This document shows, one piece after another, positions 44,690 to 56,628 of a stretch of 64,000 nucleotides of DNA. Below the pieces are notes generated by a model that had not been told where the DNA came from, ran no database searches, and saw only the letters and a program-made list of their open reading frames with translations. Numbering within the stretch: position 1 is the stretch's first letter; each line of letters starts with the position of its first letter. Both the position numbers and the translations under genes were made by a program. The stretch is from Yanghanlia caeni (GTDB lineage Bacteria; Pseudomonadota; Gammaproteobacteria; Burkholderiales; Burkholderiaceae_B), in assembly GCA_030733815.1 (NCBI GenBank), contig JAUZQE010000009.1, positions 29,755 through 93,754 of the forward strand, in the 5' to 3' direction.

Positions 44690-44959
44690 TGTTCTCTCTG
44701 CTAAGGCGATTGTGAGTCGGGCGCACCACGAAAACAGGTCGATTCGCCCGTACATTGACGGACTTCCGTGGTGACATGAAACACACAATGATAATCTTCA
44801 TCGACCAACATGTGGTTTAAGGATGCTCGAACGATCCATGTTCGCATCATTCAGAGCATCTTCAACGTCGGTCAGAATGCGCAAACAAAGTCCGTACAAA
44901 ACTTCCACGGGGCTGTTTGACGCATCGGCACGACGTCAGGAATAAAGAGAGGAGTATTC

Positions 44960-47887
<2,928 letters not shown>

Positions 47888-47889
47888 CA

Positions 47890-49023
47890 ATGAAAGCACC
47901 AGACCCGCTCGACCCCGCAAACGACCTCACCACAATCAAGGTCGTTGGCCTCAGCTCGCTGCGCGACACGCTCACGCATCGTTCGCATTCACGCGACTTT
48001 GCGTTCGCGCGCAGCGACTACCTGCGCAGCCGTGTCATGGTGGTATGCGCGGTGTTCCTCGCGCTGCTGCCATTCTGGACACTGCTCGACTGGGCCATGC
48101 TTCCACAGGCCAGCCTTCCCTATACGATGTGGGGACGGGTTGTCATGGCGGGGCTGCTGGTACTGGTGTTCCTGCTGGCGCGCTACAGCAAGGCGCGCCT
48201 GCAATGGGCCCGCCTGTCGGCCGGCCTGGTGCTGGCCACACCGGCTGCGTTCTATGCCCTGGTGCTGTACACGCTGCCTCCCGGCGAGACCTCGCTGATC
48301 GGCTACAGCTTCATCCCGTACATGCTCGTCACCATGCTGGCCATTTTTCCGTTCACGCTGCTCGAATCGGCCGTGCTGGGGCTCGTGCTTATCGGGCTTG
48401 AAGCCTACGCGCTGCACGTCAGCGGCGTGCTCATGTCGGCCACCGGCCTGCAGGCCGTGTGGCTGCTGGCGGCGCTGCTGGTCATCGCAATCACCGCCAA
48501 TTACTTTCAGCTGGGCCTCATGCTGCGGCTCTACCGCGAAGCCACCCATGATCCGCTCACGGGCCTGCTGAACCGCGGCGCGCTCATGCGGGCGGTCGAA
48601 CAGCTCATGCTGCAGGAACCCGCGCCGCCGCTTGCGCTGCTGATGATGGATCTCGACCACTTCAAGCGCCTGAACGACGGTCACGGCCACGCCTTTGGCG
48701 ACGACGTGCTGCGCGACTTTGCGGGCCTGCTGCGCCGCAGGCTGGGGCGTGGCGACCTGGCGGCCCGATATGGCGGAGAAGAATTCGTGGCGGTACTCAC
48801 CGGCCTCGACAAAGAAGCGGCGATGGCCGTGGCCGAAGACATCCGCCGGCAAACCGAAGAGTCCGAACTCGTTGATTACGAAGGCCAGCCGGTCCGCTAT
48901 ACGGTCAGTATCGGGGTCGCCACGGTGCAGCCGGGCGAAGCCTTTCACAATGCCGTGGTCAGAGCCGACAACCGCCTCTACGAAGCAAAGAAAACGTCCC
49001 GCAACTGTGTCGTCGGCGTATAG
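47890..49023 (+). CDS. membrane diguanylate cyclase (GGEEF)
   Basis: A 377-residue protein starting 3 bp after the ppc stop. About six membrane helices (residues 45-215) form an MASE-like sensor without a large periplasmic loop. The GGDEF domain starts THDPLTGLLNRGALMRAVEQ, has MMDLDHFKRLNDGHGHAFGDDVL for metal and substrate, and the active loop ARYGGEEF. The inhibitory RxxD site is not present (GRGD instead), so product inhibition is unlikely. It makes c-di-GMP from two GTP. Unlike the frameshifted cyclase at 4203-6052, it is intact. Confidence 0.92.
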   Translation: MKAPDPLDPANDLTTIKVVGLSSLRDTLTHRSHSRDFAFARSDYLRSRVMVVCAVFLALLPFWTLLDWAMLPQASLPYTMWGRVVMAGLLVLVFLLARYSKARLQWARLSAGLVLATPAAFYALVLYTLPPGETSLIGYSFIPYMLVTMLAIFPFTLLESAVLGLVLIGLEAYALHVSGVLMSATGLQAVWLLAALLVIAITANYFQLGLMLRLYREATHDPLTGLLNRGALMRAVEQLMLQEPAPPLALLMMDLDHFKRLNDGHGHAFGDDVLRDFAGLLRRRLGRGDLAARYGGEEFVAVLTGLDKEAAMAVAEDIRRQTEESELVDYEGQPVRYTVSIGVATVQPGEAFHNAVVRADNRLYEAKKTSRNCVVGV

Positions 49024-49094
49024 AGACCGGCATCGATGTTACTATTGTTAACACCAAGAGTCAGAACGACACACCGTTGTTTTGATTCAACCAT

Positions 49095-49108
49095 GCGCCC
49101 CGGGGCGC
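49095..49108. repeat. 14-bp GC palindrome in the alcohol dehydrogenase leader
   Basis: GCGCCCCGGGGCGC is a perfect palindrome 43 bp before the ATG of the alcohol dehydrogenase, followed by another CGGGGCG copy. It could fold in the mRNA leader or bind a regulator. The function is unknown. Confidence 0.4.
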
Positions 49109-49150
49109 AACACCTCGGGGCGTGCTTACACAGCTACGCGGAGGTCAACC

Positions 49151-50206
49151 ATGTCTCTTCCCGCCACCATGAAAGCCATTGTCTACGGCGGCCCCGGCAA
49201 ACGCAGTTTCAACGACGTACCCGTTCCCCGGATTCAGAAAACCACCGATGCGATCGTGCGCATCACCCGCACCACCATCTGCGGCACCGACCTGCACATC
49301 CTCAAGGGCGACGTACCCGCCGTGCAGCCCGGGCGCATTCTGGGCCATGAAGGCGTCGGCATCATCGAGGAAGTGGGCGAAGGCGTCAGCAACTTCAAGA
49401 AGGGCGACCGGGTGCTGATCTCGTGCGTCACGTCCTGCGGCAAGTGCGAATACTGCAAGAAGCAGGTGTACGCGCACTGCGAAGACGGCGGCTGGATCCT
49501 CGGCCACCTGATCGACGGCACCCAGGCCGAATACGTGCGCATTCCCCATGCCGACAACAGCCTGTACCACGTGCCCGAAGGTGCCGATGAAGAAGCGCTG
49601 GTCATGCTCAGCGACATTCTGCCCACCGGCCACGAAATCGGCGTCCTGTATGGCGCCGTCAAGCCCGGTGATACCGTGGCGATCGTTGGGGCCGGCCCCG
49701 TGGGCATGGGCGTGCTGCTCACCGCCCAGTTCTATTCCCCGGCCAACCTCGTCGTCATCGACGTCGACGACGCCCGCCTCGAAATGGCCCGCAAATTCGG
49801 CGCGACACACACCATCAACAGCACTCGCCAGGATCCGGTCAAGGAACTGATGGCCATGACCAAGGACGGCGTGGACGTGGCGGTGGAATGCGTGGGCATT
49901 CCTGCAACCTTCGACGTATGCCAGAAGGTGCTGCGCCCGGGTGGTCACCTGGCCAACGTCGGCGTGCATGGCAGCAGTGTCGATCTCGAACTGCAGAACC
50001 TGTGGATCCGCAACGTCACCATCACCACCGGCCTGGTCAACACCAACACCACGCCCATGCTGCTGAAAACGGTGGAATCGGGCAAGCTGCGCCCCGAACA
50101 GCTGATCACGCACCGCTATGCCTTCAGCGAGTTCCCCCAGGCATACGAAGTCTTCAGCAATGCGGCCGACTCCAAGGCCATGAAGGTGATCATCACCAAC
50201 GAATGA
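49151..50206 (+). CDS. zinc-dependent alcohol dehydrogenase
   Basis: A 351-residue medium-chain dehydrogenase from the ATG at 49151, after GGAGG. The catalytic zinc site has TTICGTDLHILKGD and GRILGHEGVGIIEEVGEGV (Cys, His, Glu). The structural zinc cluster is seen as CVTSCGKCEYCKKQVYAHC. The cofactor motif is VAIVGAGPVGMGVLL near 180, and the aspartate in VVIDVDDARLEMA indicates NAD preference. The motif set resembles Cupriavidus-type Adh and other broad-range secondary or primary alcohol dehydrogenases. It is transcribed alone and ends at a strong terminator. Confidence 0.92.
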   Translation: MSLPATMKAIVYGGPGKRSFNDVPVPRIQKTTDAIVRITRTTICGTDLHILKGDVPAVQPGRILGHEGVGIIEEVGEGVSNFKKGDRVLISCVTSCGKCEYCKKQVYAHCEDGGWILGHLIDGTQAEYVRIPHADNSLYHVPEGADEEALVMLSDILPTGHEIGVLYGAVKPGDTVAIVGAGPVGMGVLLTAQFYSPANLVVIDVDDARLEMARKFGATHTINSTRQDPVKELMAMTKDGVDVAVECVGIPATFDVCQKVLRPGGHLANVGVHGSSVDLELQNLWIRNVTITTGLVNTNTTPMLLKTVESGKLRPEQLITHRYAFSEFPQAYEVFSNAADSKAMKVIITNE

Positions 50207-50257
50207 CCGCTGCCCGGCGGCGGTTTCCGCCGCCATTCGCCGCGTGCAGTATCATTG

Positions 50258-50297
50258 ACGGATTGCCCGCCTTCGCAGCGGGCAATCCGTTTTTTTG
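50258..50297 (+). terminator. intrinsic terminator after alcohol dehydrogenase
   Basis: ACGGATTGCCCGC (50258-50270) pairs perfectly with GCGGGCAATCCGT (50278-50290) around a seven-base loop, followed directly by seven T residues. It lies before the azlC start, so azlC is a separate unit. Confidence 0.93.
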
Positions 50298-50314
50298 CCA
50301 CCCCATTGTGTTTC

Positions 50315-51004
50315 ATGCCTGCACGACCCACCTCCGCCGGTTCATCTGGCACGCTGTCCGTTACCGCGCTGACCGCGCCCGTCGCCATGGGCTATATCCC
50401 CCTTGGCATGGTGTTCGGCTTCCTGTTCGTACAGGCCGGGGGCGACTGGTTCATGGCGGTACTCACCAGCCTGGTGGTCTACGCCGGTGCCGCACAGTAC
50501 ATGATGGTGCCGATGGTGGCGGCCGGCATGCCGGTGGGCACCATCGCGCTGGCCACGCTGCTTGTGAACCTGCGCCACATTTTCTACGGCCTTTCCCTGC
50601 TCGACACCTTCCCGCGCTCGCCGCTGCTGCGCTGGTACACCGCCTTTGCCCTCACCGACGAGACGTACTCGGTGCTGACCACGCTGCCACGCGATACACC
50701 GCCGCGCCGTCTGGCGCTGCTGGCCCTGCTGAACCAGTGCTGGTGGCTGCTGGGCACCCTGCTGGGGGCGGTCATCGGTACGCAGGCGCGCATACCGCTC
50801 GAGGGCCTCGACTTCGTTTTATGCGCGCTGTTCGCCGTGCTGACGGTTGAACAGTGGCGGGCCCGCAGCAGCCCGCTGCCGCTCTGGACGGCGGTCGTCG
50901 CCTACGCCGTGGGCTCGGTGGTGATACCGGCGCATGCGCTCGTGGTGGCGATCCTGCTCAGCATCATCGTTGGCGCGGCGTCATACCGCAAGGGCAGGCT
51001 CTGA
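50315..51004 (+). CDS. azlC: AzlC-family branched-chain amino-acid exporter, large subunit
   Basis: About 229 residues from the ATG at 50315; the true start is uncertain because no clear ribosome-binding site is present, but upstream starts would lie in the terminator. It has five to six membrane helices with APVAMGYIPLGMVFGFLFVQAG and LLVNLRHIFYGLSLLDTFP, typical of AzlC/YgaZ. With AzlD it exports branched-chain amino acids or analogues. The azlD gene starts 1 bp after its stop. Confidence 0.87.
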   Translation: MPARPTSAGSSGTLSVTALTAPVAMGYIPLGMVFGFLFVQAGGDWFMAVLTSLVVYAGAAQYMMVPMVAAGMPVGTIALATLLVNLRHIFYGLSLLDTFPRSPLLRWYTAFALTDETYSVLTTLPRDTPPRRLALLALLNQCWWLLGTLLGAVIGTQARIPLEGLDFVLCALFAVLTVEQWRARSSPLPLWTAVVAYAVGSVVIPAHALVVAILLSIIVGAASYRKGRL

Positions 51005-51005
51005 A

Positions 51006-51326
51006 ATGAACTACGCATACCTTCTCGCCGTCATCTTCGCCATGGGGGCCGTAACCTTTGCCCTGCGCGCCCTGCCGTTCCTCAGCGCACACTGGCTACG
51101 CCGCTCGCCGGTCGTGCAGCACCTGGGCCGTTTTCTGCCGCTGGCGATCATGGCGCTGCTGCTGGTGCATTCGGCCAGCGGGGCCGCCCGCGAACACGCA
51201 ACCGGCCCGTGGCCCGAACTGCTTGCGATCACGCTGACGTGTCTGCTGCAATGGCGCAGTCGCAATCCCCTGCTGAGTATCGTGATCGGCACGGCCGTAT
51301 ACGTGCTGCTGCGCAACTGGCGCTGA
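51006..51326 (+). CDS. azlD: AzlD-family branched-chain amino-acid exporter, small subunit
   Basis: A 106-residue protein with four membrane helices: YAYLLAVIFAMGAVTFALRALPFLSA, LGRFLPLAIMALLLVHSA, LLAITLTCLLQWR and LLSIVIGTAVYVLLRNW. The TFALRALPF motif near the N-terminus is the AzlD/YgaH hallmark. It begins 1 bp after azlC, so the two are coupled and form the two-component exporter. Confidence 0.88.
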   Translation: MNYAYLLAVIFAMGAVTFALRALPFLSAHWLRRSPVVQHLGRFLPLAIMALLLVHSASGAAREHATGPWPELLAITLTCLLQWRSRNPLLSIVIGTAVYVLLRNWR

Positions 51327-51391
51327 GCGCGTGCGGCGATTGCGCAGCCAGCCCGGGGCCCGGCTGTGGGACAGCCACGGCGGCCCCGGCA

Positions 51392-52270
51392 TCACGCCGC
51401 CCGCGGCAGCGGCGGAGGCGGAACCGGCGCTCCCCCCATCCGCAGTAGCGGGTCTTGCCGGAAATAGTGCACGAGCAGCGCATACCAGTCGGGGCAGGCA
51501 CCTGCCAGCGTCGCCGGATTCACGAAGAACGCCTCTGCGCTCACCGCAAAGAACTCGGCGGGATCGGTTGCCGCATACGGGTCGAGCGGCAGCGTCTTGT
51601 ACCAGGGGTCGGCGTCGTCTGACTCGGGGTCGACGTGCGGCGGAATGGCTGCCTCGACACGCTCGAGCGCATCGCAGAAGTCGTCGTACGTGGCATCGAG
51701 CACCCGCCGCCACATGCGCGGCGTGAGCTGCGGCGCGTGGCGACCGAGCCAGGGCATGCCGTCGGCATCGCCGTGGTACAGGTCGAGCTTGTGGGCGAAT
51801 TCGTGTATGACGACATTCACCTCGGGGTTGACTTCGGGGCCGCAGTCTTCCCACGAGAGGATCACCGGCCCGCCTTCCCAGGCTTCGCCCGCGGCTTCCT
51901 GCACGTATTCGTGCACCACACCGCTTTCGTCGACCTCGGTACGCGGAATGAGAAAGCCCCCCGGGTAGACGATGATTTCGGTCCAGCCCTCGTACAGCGC
52001 CGGCTCGAGATTCAGTATGGGCAGCGCCGCCTGAATCGCGATCGACAGCCGCATCGCGTCGGTGACCTCAAGGCCGTGCGCACCACTGAACCCCTTACTG
52101 GCCAGCAGCCAGGCCACGCGCTCTCGCAGGGCTTGTTCTTCCTGTGCACCCAGGCCGGCCAGAAAACGGTGCTGCGCAACCGCGGCAGCCCATTGCTGCG
52201 AGTCGATCGCCGCCAGCTCGCGCTCGACGCGCGAGCGGCGTGCGCCCTTGCCCAACAACCATCGAAACAT
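51392..52270 (-). CDS. mtfA: zinc-dependent peptidase MtfA family
   Basis: A 292-residue cytosolic protein. The gluzincin active site is VVIHEFAHKLDLYHGDADGMP (HExxH), with the distal glutamate in EFFAVSAEAFFVNP. N-terminal SQQWAAAVAQHRFLAGLGAQEEQALRERVAWLLASKGF is typical of MtfA. E. coli MtfA (titration factor A) is a metallopeptidase that binds the Mlc repressor and so influences glucose uptake genes. It lies 36 bp downstream of the Ap4A phosphorylase-like gene and ends in a proline-rich tail. Confidence 0.92.
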   Translation of the reverse strand: MFRWLLGKGARRSRVERELAAIDSQQWAAAVAQHRFLAGLGAQEEQALRERVAWLLASKGFSGAHGLEVTDAMRLSIAIQAALPILNLEPALYEGWTEIIVYPGGFLIPRTEVDESGVVHEYVQEAAGEAWEGGPVILSWEDCGPEVNPEVNVVIHEFAHKLDLYHGDADGMPWLGRHAPQLTPRMWRRVLDATYDDFCDALERVEAAIPPHVDPESDDADPWYKTLPLDPYAATDPAEFFAVSAEAFFVNPATLAGACPDWYALLVHYFRQDPLLRMGGAPVPPPPLPRAA

Positions 52271-52306
52271 TGCTACTTCAACCCCGGGTGCCCGTTCATG
52301 AGTGAA

Positions 52307-53170
52307 TCAGATGGGGCAGGCAACGGATGCCAGTGCCGCCAGCGGCCCGGCCTCGCGTATGGCTTCGATCTGCTGCTGATCACGCACGTACAGAACGCCG
52401 CCGAAGGACAGCGCGTTCAGTGACACGTCGGCGAAGTGTTCGCGGCTGCGAGGCACCACAAGCATCCAGCCCTCTTCGACCAGCATATTGGAAGGTGGCA
52501 GATTGCCCTGCTCGTCGGGGCTCAGCTGCAGCGTTTCCAGCGCCCGCTGATAACCCTGCAGCATGCTGCGCGCAGAAACTTCTTCATCGACCCCCTTGCC
52601 GGCCTGCACGCGCACGAAGCAGTGGCGCAACGGAAGCTGCAGGTGGATGAACACGGTGTGCTCACGCACGTCGGGGTCGAGCACCGGCCGGAACATGCGC
52701 AGGCTCGCATTGCCCGGCGCAGAAGGCAGCCATTGCACATGCTTGTGGCGCTGACTGGCCCCGGCAGGTGCCCCGCCATTGTGAAAGCCGAGCCCCCCGG
52801 AGGCGGAAAGCAGATGCGCCAGCGCACGGAAATCTTCGAGTTCCAGGGGTGTGGTCTGTTCGGCGAATTCCGTGCGCGCAAGCACCAGGTGACGCTCGCA
52901 CACGGGATACTTGTTCAGGATGGCGACATGCTGATCCCCCACCGGGCCGACCGTGAGCGCGGGGTCGGGTGGCAAGAAGGGGTTGAAGTTGGGGTCTCGG
53001 GGGCCGCCCGGCAATTCCTGTTTTTTGGCAAGCGCCTTGACGTGACGCACGATGAACGCGAGTCCGCCGCTTTCAAGGGTGACCTCCTCGGCTTCAACAG
53101 GCAGCAACGCGCCGGCCGAAATCGCTTCGGCACTGCGTGCATCGACCGCCTGCATGAACGGTGTCGTCAT
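52307..53170 (-). CDS. ATP adenylyltransferase / Ap4A phosphorylase family protein
   Basis: About 287 residues from the ATG at 53170, preceded by AGGAGG. It has DPNFNPFLPPDPALTVGPVGDQHVAILNKYPVCERHLVLA, typical of the Ap4A phosphorylase N-terminal half, and the HIT-like active site GFHNGGAPAGASQRHKHVQWLP, with the final NMLVEEGWMLVVPRSREH. It splits diadenosine tetraphosphate with phosphate to ADP and ATP, limiting stress alarmone build-up. It reads into mtfA after a 36-bp gap. Confidence 0.88.
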   Translation of the reverse strand: MTTPFMQAVDARSAEAISAGALLPVEAEEVTLESGGLAFIVRHVKALAKKQELPGGPRDPNFNPFLPPDPALTVGPVGDQHVAILNKYPVCERHLVLARTEFAEQTTPLELEDFRALAHLLSASGGLGFHNGGAPAGASQRHKHVQWLPSAPGNASLRMFRPVLDPDVREHTVFIHLQLPLRHCFVRVQAGKGVDEEVSARSMLQGYQRALETLQLSPDEQGNLPPSNMLVEEGWMLVVPRSREHFADVSLNALSFGGVLYVRDQQQIEAIREAGPLAALASVACPI

Positions 53171-53313
53171 GGGTTGTCCTCCTGAATTCGAATGCCTTGG
53201 GTAAGAACATGAACCTACTGTACCGATCTTGGCCGCGCCGGGAAAGAGCCCGGCCACCGCCGCAGGCACCGTTTTTGCTGAGGGTTTTTCACCCTTGCAA
53301 ATGGAGAAATCAA

Positions 53314-53442
53314 ATGAAAAAGCATCTTTTGTTGCCGCTCATTCTGGCGATGGCCGCCTTTACGGCAGGCTGCAACACCATGCATGGCATGGGCGAGGAT
53401 ATTGAGCGCGGCGGCGAAAAAATCCAGCAAGAGGCCCGCTGA
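53314..53442 (+). CDS. entericidin-like small lipoprotein
   Basis: A 42-residue lipoprotein: MKKHLLLPLILAMAAFTAGC, then NTMHGMGEDIERGGEKIQQEAR. The lipobox is FTAGC and the mature part has the GxGxDIxxGGxxI(Q) pattern of entericidin A/B. GGAG precedes the ATG. Entericidins are envelope lipoproteins linked to programmed lysis and stress in E. coli; the role in this group is not established. Confidence 0.88.
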   Translation: MKKHLLLPLILAMAAFTAGCNTMHGMGEDIERGGEKIQQEAR

Positions 53443-53550
53443 TCCGGCGGTGGTCTGCCATAGCAGTGCGGCAATACGCCCACTGCGCACGCCTGCCAAG
53501 CGGGCGCGCGTGGTGGGCCGTTTGCCTTCAGCCATGAAAATTCCGGCCTT

Positions 53551-54132
53551 CTAGCTTAGCGCCCAGATGGCCCCCCCCACCACCACGACGGCCACCGTCG
53601 CCCAGCCGATGCGATCAACGTAACGACGCAGCAAGGCTTCCATACGCTCTCCGCCCCAGGCGAGCAGCGCCGCCACCAGAAAAAAGCGTATGCCCCGCCC
53701 GATGAGCGACCCCATCATGAAGGGCAGCAAGCTCATTGACAGGGCGCCTGCAGCGATGGTGAAGACCTTGTAGGGAATGGGCGAAAAACCCGCCACGAAA
53801 ATCGCCCAGAACCCGTACTGGCCAAACCACTGCACGGCAGTTGAATAGGCCGGCCAATATGCGGTTTCTTTCAGCCACGGCATGACTGCGTCGATGGCGA
53901 AGTAGCCAATGAGATAGCCGAAGAAACCGCCAATGACCGAGGCCAGTGTGGTCAGCAGTGCAAACCACCATGCCCGACGCGGATTCGCCAGACACATGGG
54001 TGCCAGCATGACGTCGGGCGGCACGGGAAAGAAGACCGATTCGAAAAAGCTCAGCGTGGCCAGATACCACGGCGCCTTCGGGTGGCGGGCCCAATGCATG
54101 GCGCGGGCATACAACGGCGAAAAGATTTTCAT
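53551..54132 (-). CDS. YqaA-like DedA/SNARE-associated membrane protein
   Basis: A 193-residue membrane protein. Motifs are LATLSFFESVFFPVPPDVMLAPMCLANPRRAW, GGFFGYLIGYF and FVAGFSPIPYKVFTIAAGALSMSLLPFMMGSLIGRGIRFFLVAALL. These match the YqaA branch of the DedA (VTT-domain) family, including the proline/arginine re-entrant-loop motifs. DedA proteins act in lipid-carrier recycling and membrane homeostasis. It is divergent from panB with about 110 bp between starts. Confidence 0.88.
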   Translation of the reverse strand: MKIFSPLYARAMHWARHPKAPWYLATLSFFESVFFPVPPDVMLAPMCLANPRRAWWFALLTTLASVIGGFFGYLIGYFAIDAVMPWLKETAYWPAYSTAVQWFGQYGFWAIFVAGFSPIPYKVFTIAAGALSMSLLPFMMGSLIGRGIRFFLVAALLAWGGERMEALLRRYVDRIGWATVAVVVVGGAIWALS

Positions 54133-54241
54133 GGTGTTGAAAAAATTGCTGCAATGCAGCGCAACGGCGCGAACCGTTCATCCCCTCGTGCTATAACGCC
54201 CTGTTGGCGGACTGCGGCAGGTCGCCGCTCAGGAGAAACAA

Positions 54242-55066
54242 GTGAGTGTACACGCAGAAACCCGACGCATCAGCGTTCCCGAACTGACAGCTTACAAAGG
54301 GCAAAAAAAGATTGCGGCCCTCACCGCATACAGCGCCCCGATTGCACGGCTGCTTGACCCACACCTGGACATGATTCTGGTGGGTGACTCCACCGCAATG
54401 GTGGGCTACGGCATGCCCGATACGCTTGCAATCACCCCGGCCATGATGACGGCGCACGCCAAGGCAGTGGTCGATTCCACGCGTCGGGTGTGCGTGGTGG
54501 TCGATATGCCTTTCGGAAGCTATCAGGAATCGCCGGAGCGCGCCTTCCGGCAGGCGGCCGGGATGATGGCCGGCAGCGGGGTGCAGGCCGTAAAAATCGA
54601 AGGTACGGCAACCCTGGCACCGACCACCCGCTTCATGGTCGAACGCGGCATTCCGGTGCTGGCCCACGTGGGCCTGATGCCCCAGTACATGAACGTGATG
54701 GGCGGCTTCAAGGCGCAGGGCTTCAACGAAGAGGTGGCGGAACGCATCGTGCAGGATGCCATCGCACACCAGGACGCCGGCGCTTTCGCCGTGGTGCTGG
54801 AAGGCATTACCGAGGCGCTGGGCCGGCGCATTACGGAAACGCTGAGCATCCCCACGATCGGAATCGGCGCCTCACCGGCCTGCGACGGGCAAATTCTGGT
54901 GACGGAAGATATCCTGGGCCTGAGCGGCCCGCGCATTCCGAAGTTCGCCAAGCAGTACGCCGACATCGGCGCAGCGATCAGCAACGCGGTGGCGCAATAC
55001 GCGAGCGAGGTACGGGAAGGCAGCTTCCCGGGCCTGGAACACTGCTTCGGCGTGAAGAAGGGCTGA
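54242..55066 (+). CDS. panB: 3-methyl-2-oxobutanoate hydroxymethyltransferase
   Basis: A 274-residue PanB from a GTG start that follows CAGGAGA. The magnesium- and substrate-binding residues lie in [20 protein letters not shown] and [18 protein letters not shown], with [17 protein letters not shown] and [37 protein letters not shown] holding the catalytic glutamate. It transfers a hydroxymethyl group from methylene-THF to 2-oxoisovalerate, the first step to pantothenate. 2-Oxoisovalerate is the product of IlvD. No panC is adjacent. Confidence 0.96.
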   Translation: MSVHAETRRISVPELTAYKGQKKIAALTAYSAPIARLLDPHLDMILVGDSTAMVGYGMPDTLAITPAMMTAHAKAVVDSTRRVCVVVDMPFGSYQESPERAFRQAAGMMAGSGVQAVKIEGTATLAPTTRFMVERGIPVLAHVGLMPQYMNVMGGFKAQGFNEEVAERIVQDAIAHQDAGAFAVVLEGITEALGRRITETLSIPTIGIGASPACDGQILVTEDILGLSGPRIPKFAKQYADIGAAISNAVAQYASEVREGSFPGLEHCFGVKKG

Positions 55067-55078
55067 AATACTGCACGA

Positions 55079-55471
55079 TCATTTGCGCCGCTCGGCAATG
55101 CGCACGATGACGTAGGCGATCAGGGCAAACAGAAACACCACAAGATACATCCAGGCCATGCTCTGCAGGCACTCGATGACGGTGCGATAAATCTCGAGCG
55201 TCCAGCGCTCGGCGGTGAGCTCAAGGGGAACGGCCTCGCCCTCGGGCAACCGTTCGGGCTGTATGTAGCGCTCGAGCGAATAAATGCGCACGCCGCCCGA
55301 TATGCCGACGACAAGGGCGGCAAAGGTGATGTACCGGTGCCAGGCCATGCTGATGCTGTCGTCGATGATGCGGTTCAGAATGCCGCGCACGGGGCGGCTG
55401 AAGGCCTTGACGACGCAGAGCGAAACGACCAGTGCCACGGCGAAAGTGGCCAGGAGCAGCGAAAAGAACAT
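55079..55471 (-). CDS. membrane protein of unknown function
   Basis: A 130-residue protein with three membrane segments: FFSLLLATFAVALVVSLCVVKAF, YITFAALVVGISGGVRIYSL and SMAWMYLVVFLFALIAYVIVRI. An acidic soluble loop (QPERLPEGEAVPLELTAERW) lies between helices 2 and 3. GGAG precedes the ATG. It converges on panB with only 12 bp between stops. I do not recognise a named family. The amphipathic start RPVRGILNRIIDDSISMAW is a possible helpful search key. Confidence 0.62.
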   Translation of the reverse strand: MFFSLLLATFAVALVVSLCVVKAFSRPVRGILNRIIDDSISMAWHRYITFAALVVGISGGVRIYSLERYIQPERLPEGEAVPLELTAERWTLEIYRTVIECLQSMAWMYLVVFLFALIAYVIVRIAERRK

Positions 55472-55619
55472 GGATGAGGCTCCGGCGGGAGAAACAGCAA
55501 ACTTTACAGCAGGTCGGTCACTACGTCTTCACTATTGGGCTCCACACCCCGCTGCCATGAGGCCGCGCCGGAAGGGTGAGCCCGACCCCCCCACCCGGCG
55601 CTGCCCTCTAGAACTCCAC

Positions 55620-56294
55620 CTAAACCCGCCAATACCGCAAAAACCGCCCCTTGTACGGCCCCCCAGGCTCCCCGGCCTGCGTAACCACCCGCTCCTCTTC
55701 CACCAACTGGAACCCATACCCTGCCATACACCGATTGAACGCCGGCCGATGCCCGCGATCCGGATCCATGATCCACACTTCCGCCTCCTCGGCCGCATGA
55801 TCATCGATGAAATCCGCCAGCAGCATCGGCGCATCGCGGTCGTAAAGCAGATCGCTGCCCACGATCAGATCGTATCGGGCCGAAAGCAGCTCCGCCCCCG
55901 TATCGCCGATGCAGGGCTCGAACTCCAGCCCCCATTGCCCGTGCCGGTACTTCACCGGCGACACATCGTTCAGCCGGGCATTCGCCTCGAGGAACACCCG
56001 CGACAACGGATGCCGGTCGCTTGCCGTAATGCGCGCCCCGCGCCGACGGCCGGTAAGCGTCGGCAGCGCCAGCCCGCAGCCGATTTCCAGAATGCGCTCA
56101 TCGGGGCATACCGGCCGCTGCGCCAGACGCCCCGCCATATGGATGCTTGAAGGCCACAGCAGCCCGAACAACGGCCAGGATGCGGAACAGATGCCGAGGC
56201 GCTCAGCGGCCCCGTTGGGGTCACAATACTGCTGACGGTCACGCAACGAACGGATCAGAAGCTCTTCACCGCCAGGAATCGTCACGCGTTGCAT
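55620..56294 (-). CDS. class I SAM-dependent methyltransferase (METTL-like)
   Basis: About 224 residues from the ATG at 56294 (MQRVTIPGGEELLIRSLRDRQQ). Motifs are LFGLLWPSSIHMAGRLAQ, the SAM-binding ILEIGCGLALPTL near residues 85-97, ITASDRHPLSRVFLEAN, and YDLIVGSDLLYDRDAPMLLADFI with the acidic substrate-pocket motif after strand 4. This pattern is the methyltransferase-16 (METTL21/EEF lysine N-methyltransferase) family. Bacterial members probably methylate proteins, but the target is unknown. It stands alone. Confidence 0.8.
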   Translation of the reverse strand: MQRVTIPGGEELLIRSLRDRQQYCDPNGAAERLGICSASWPLFGLLWPSSIHMAGRLAQRPVCPDERILEIGCGLALPTLTGRRRGARITASDRHPLSRVFLEANARLNDVSPVKYRHGQWGLEFEPCIGDTGAELLSARYDLIVGSDLLYDRDAPMLLADFIDDHAAEEAEVWIMDPDRGHRPAFNRCMAGYGFQLVEEERVVTQAGEPGGPYKGRFLRYWRV

Positions 56295-56628
56295 ACGTGT
56301 TTCACAACCCAGGCTGTCGATAATAGGCACTACGCAAAAACCCTTAAAAAACAATAACTTCCCGAGTATGACCCATATTTCGGGGAAAGGCCAATCAGCG
56401 CCCTGCAACCCGGCAGCGTCGCCCCTCGATACGCTGTGCTGCCTCATGCCCCCGACTTTCCCTCCATACGCTGTGCTTCGCCACACGCCCCGCCGTTCTC
56501 CCGCCATTCACGAGCAATTACCGCAACACTTATAACCAACAGGCATATGCAAACAGAAAATATGTCGTCGCCCAACACTAAACAGATTGTTAATGTCTCA
56601 ACTTTTAAAGTTGACACAGGCATTCCGC
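56295..56628. other. 334-bp AT-richer intergenic region with repeats
   Basis: This spacer before a Bug receptor gene contains a 12-bp direct repeat ATACGCTGTGCT (56429-56440 and 56466-56477) and a perfect 15-bp palindrome CAACTTTTAAAGTTG (56599-56613) ending 16 bp before the receptor start. TTATAA near 56530 could be a -10. No gene is credible in it. The palindrome is the best operator candidate. Confidence 0.45.

Noticed and set aside
56611..56616. TTGACA as a -35 box for the Bug gene
   Set aside because: It lies only 13 bp before the receptor start, so any -10 element would fall inside the coding region. It is better explained as part of the CAACTTTTAAAGTTG palindrome context.
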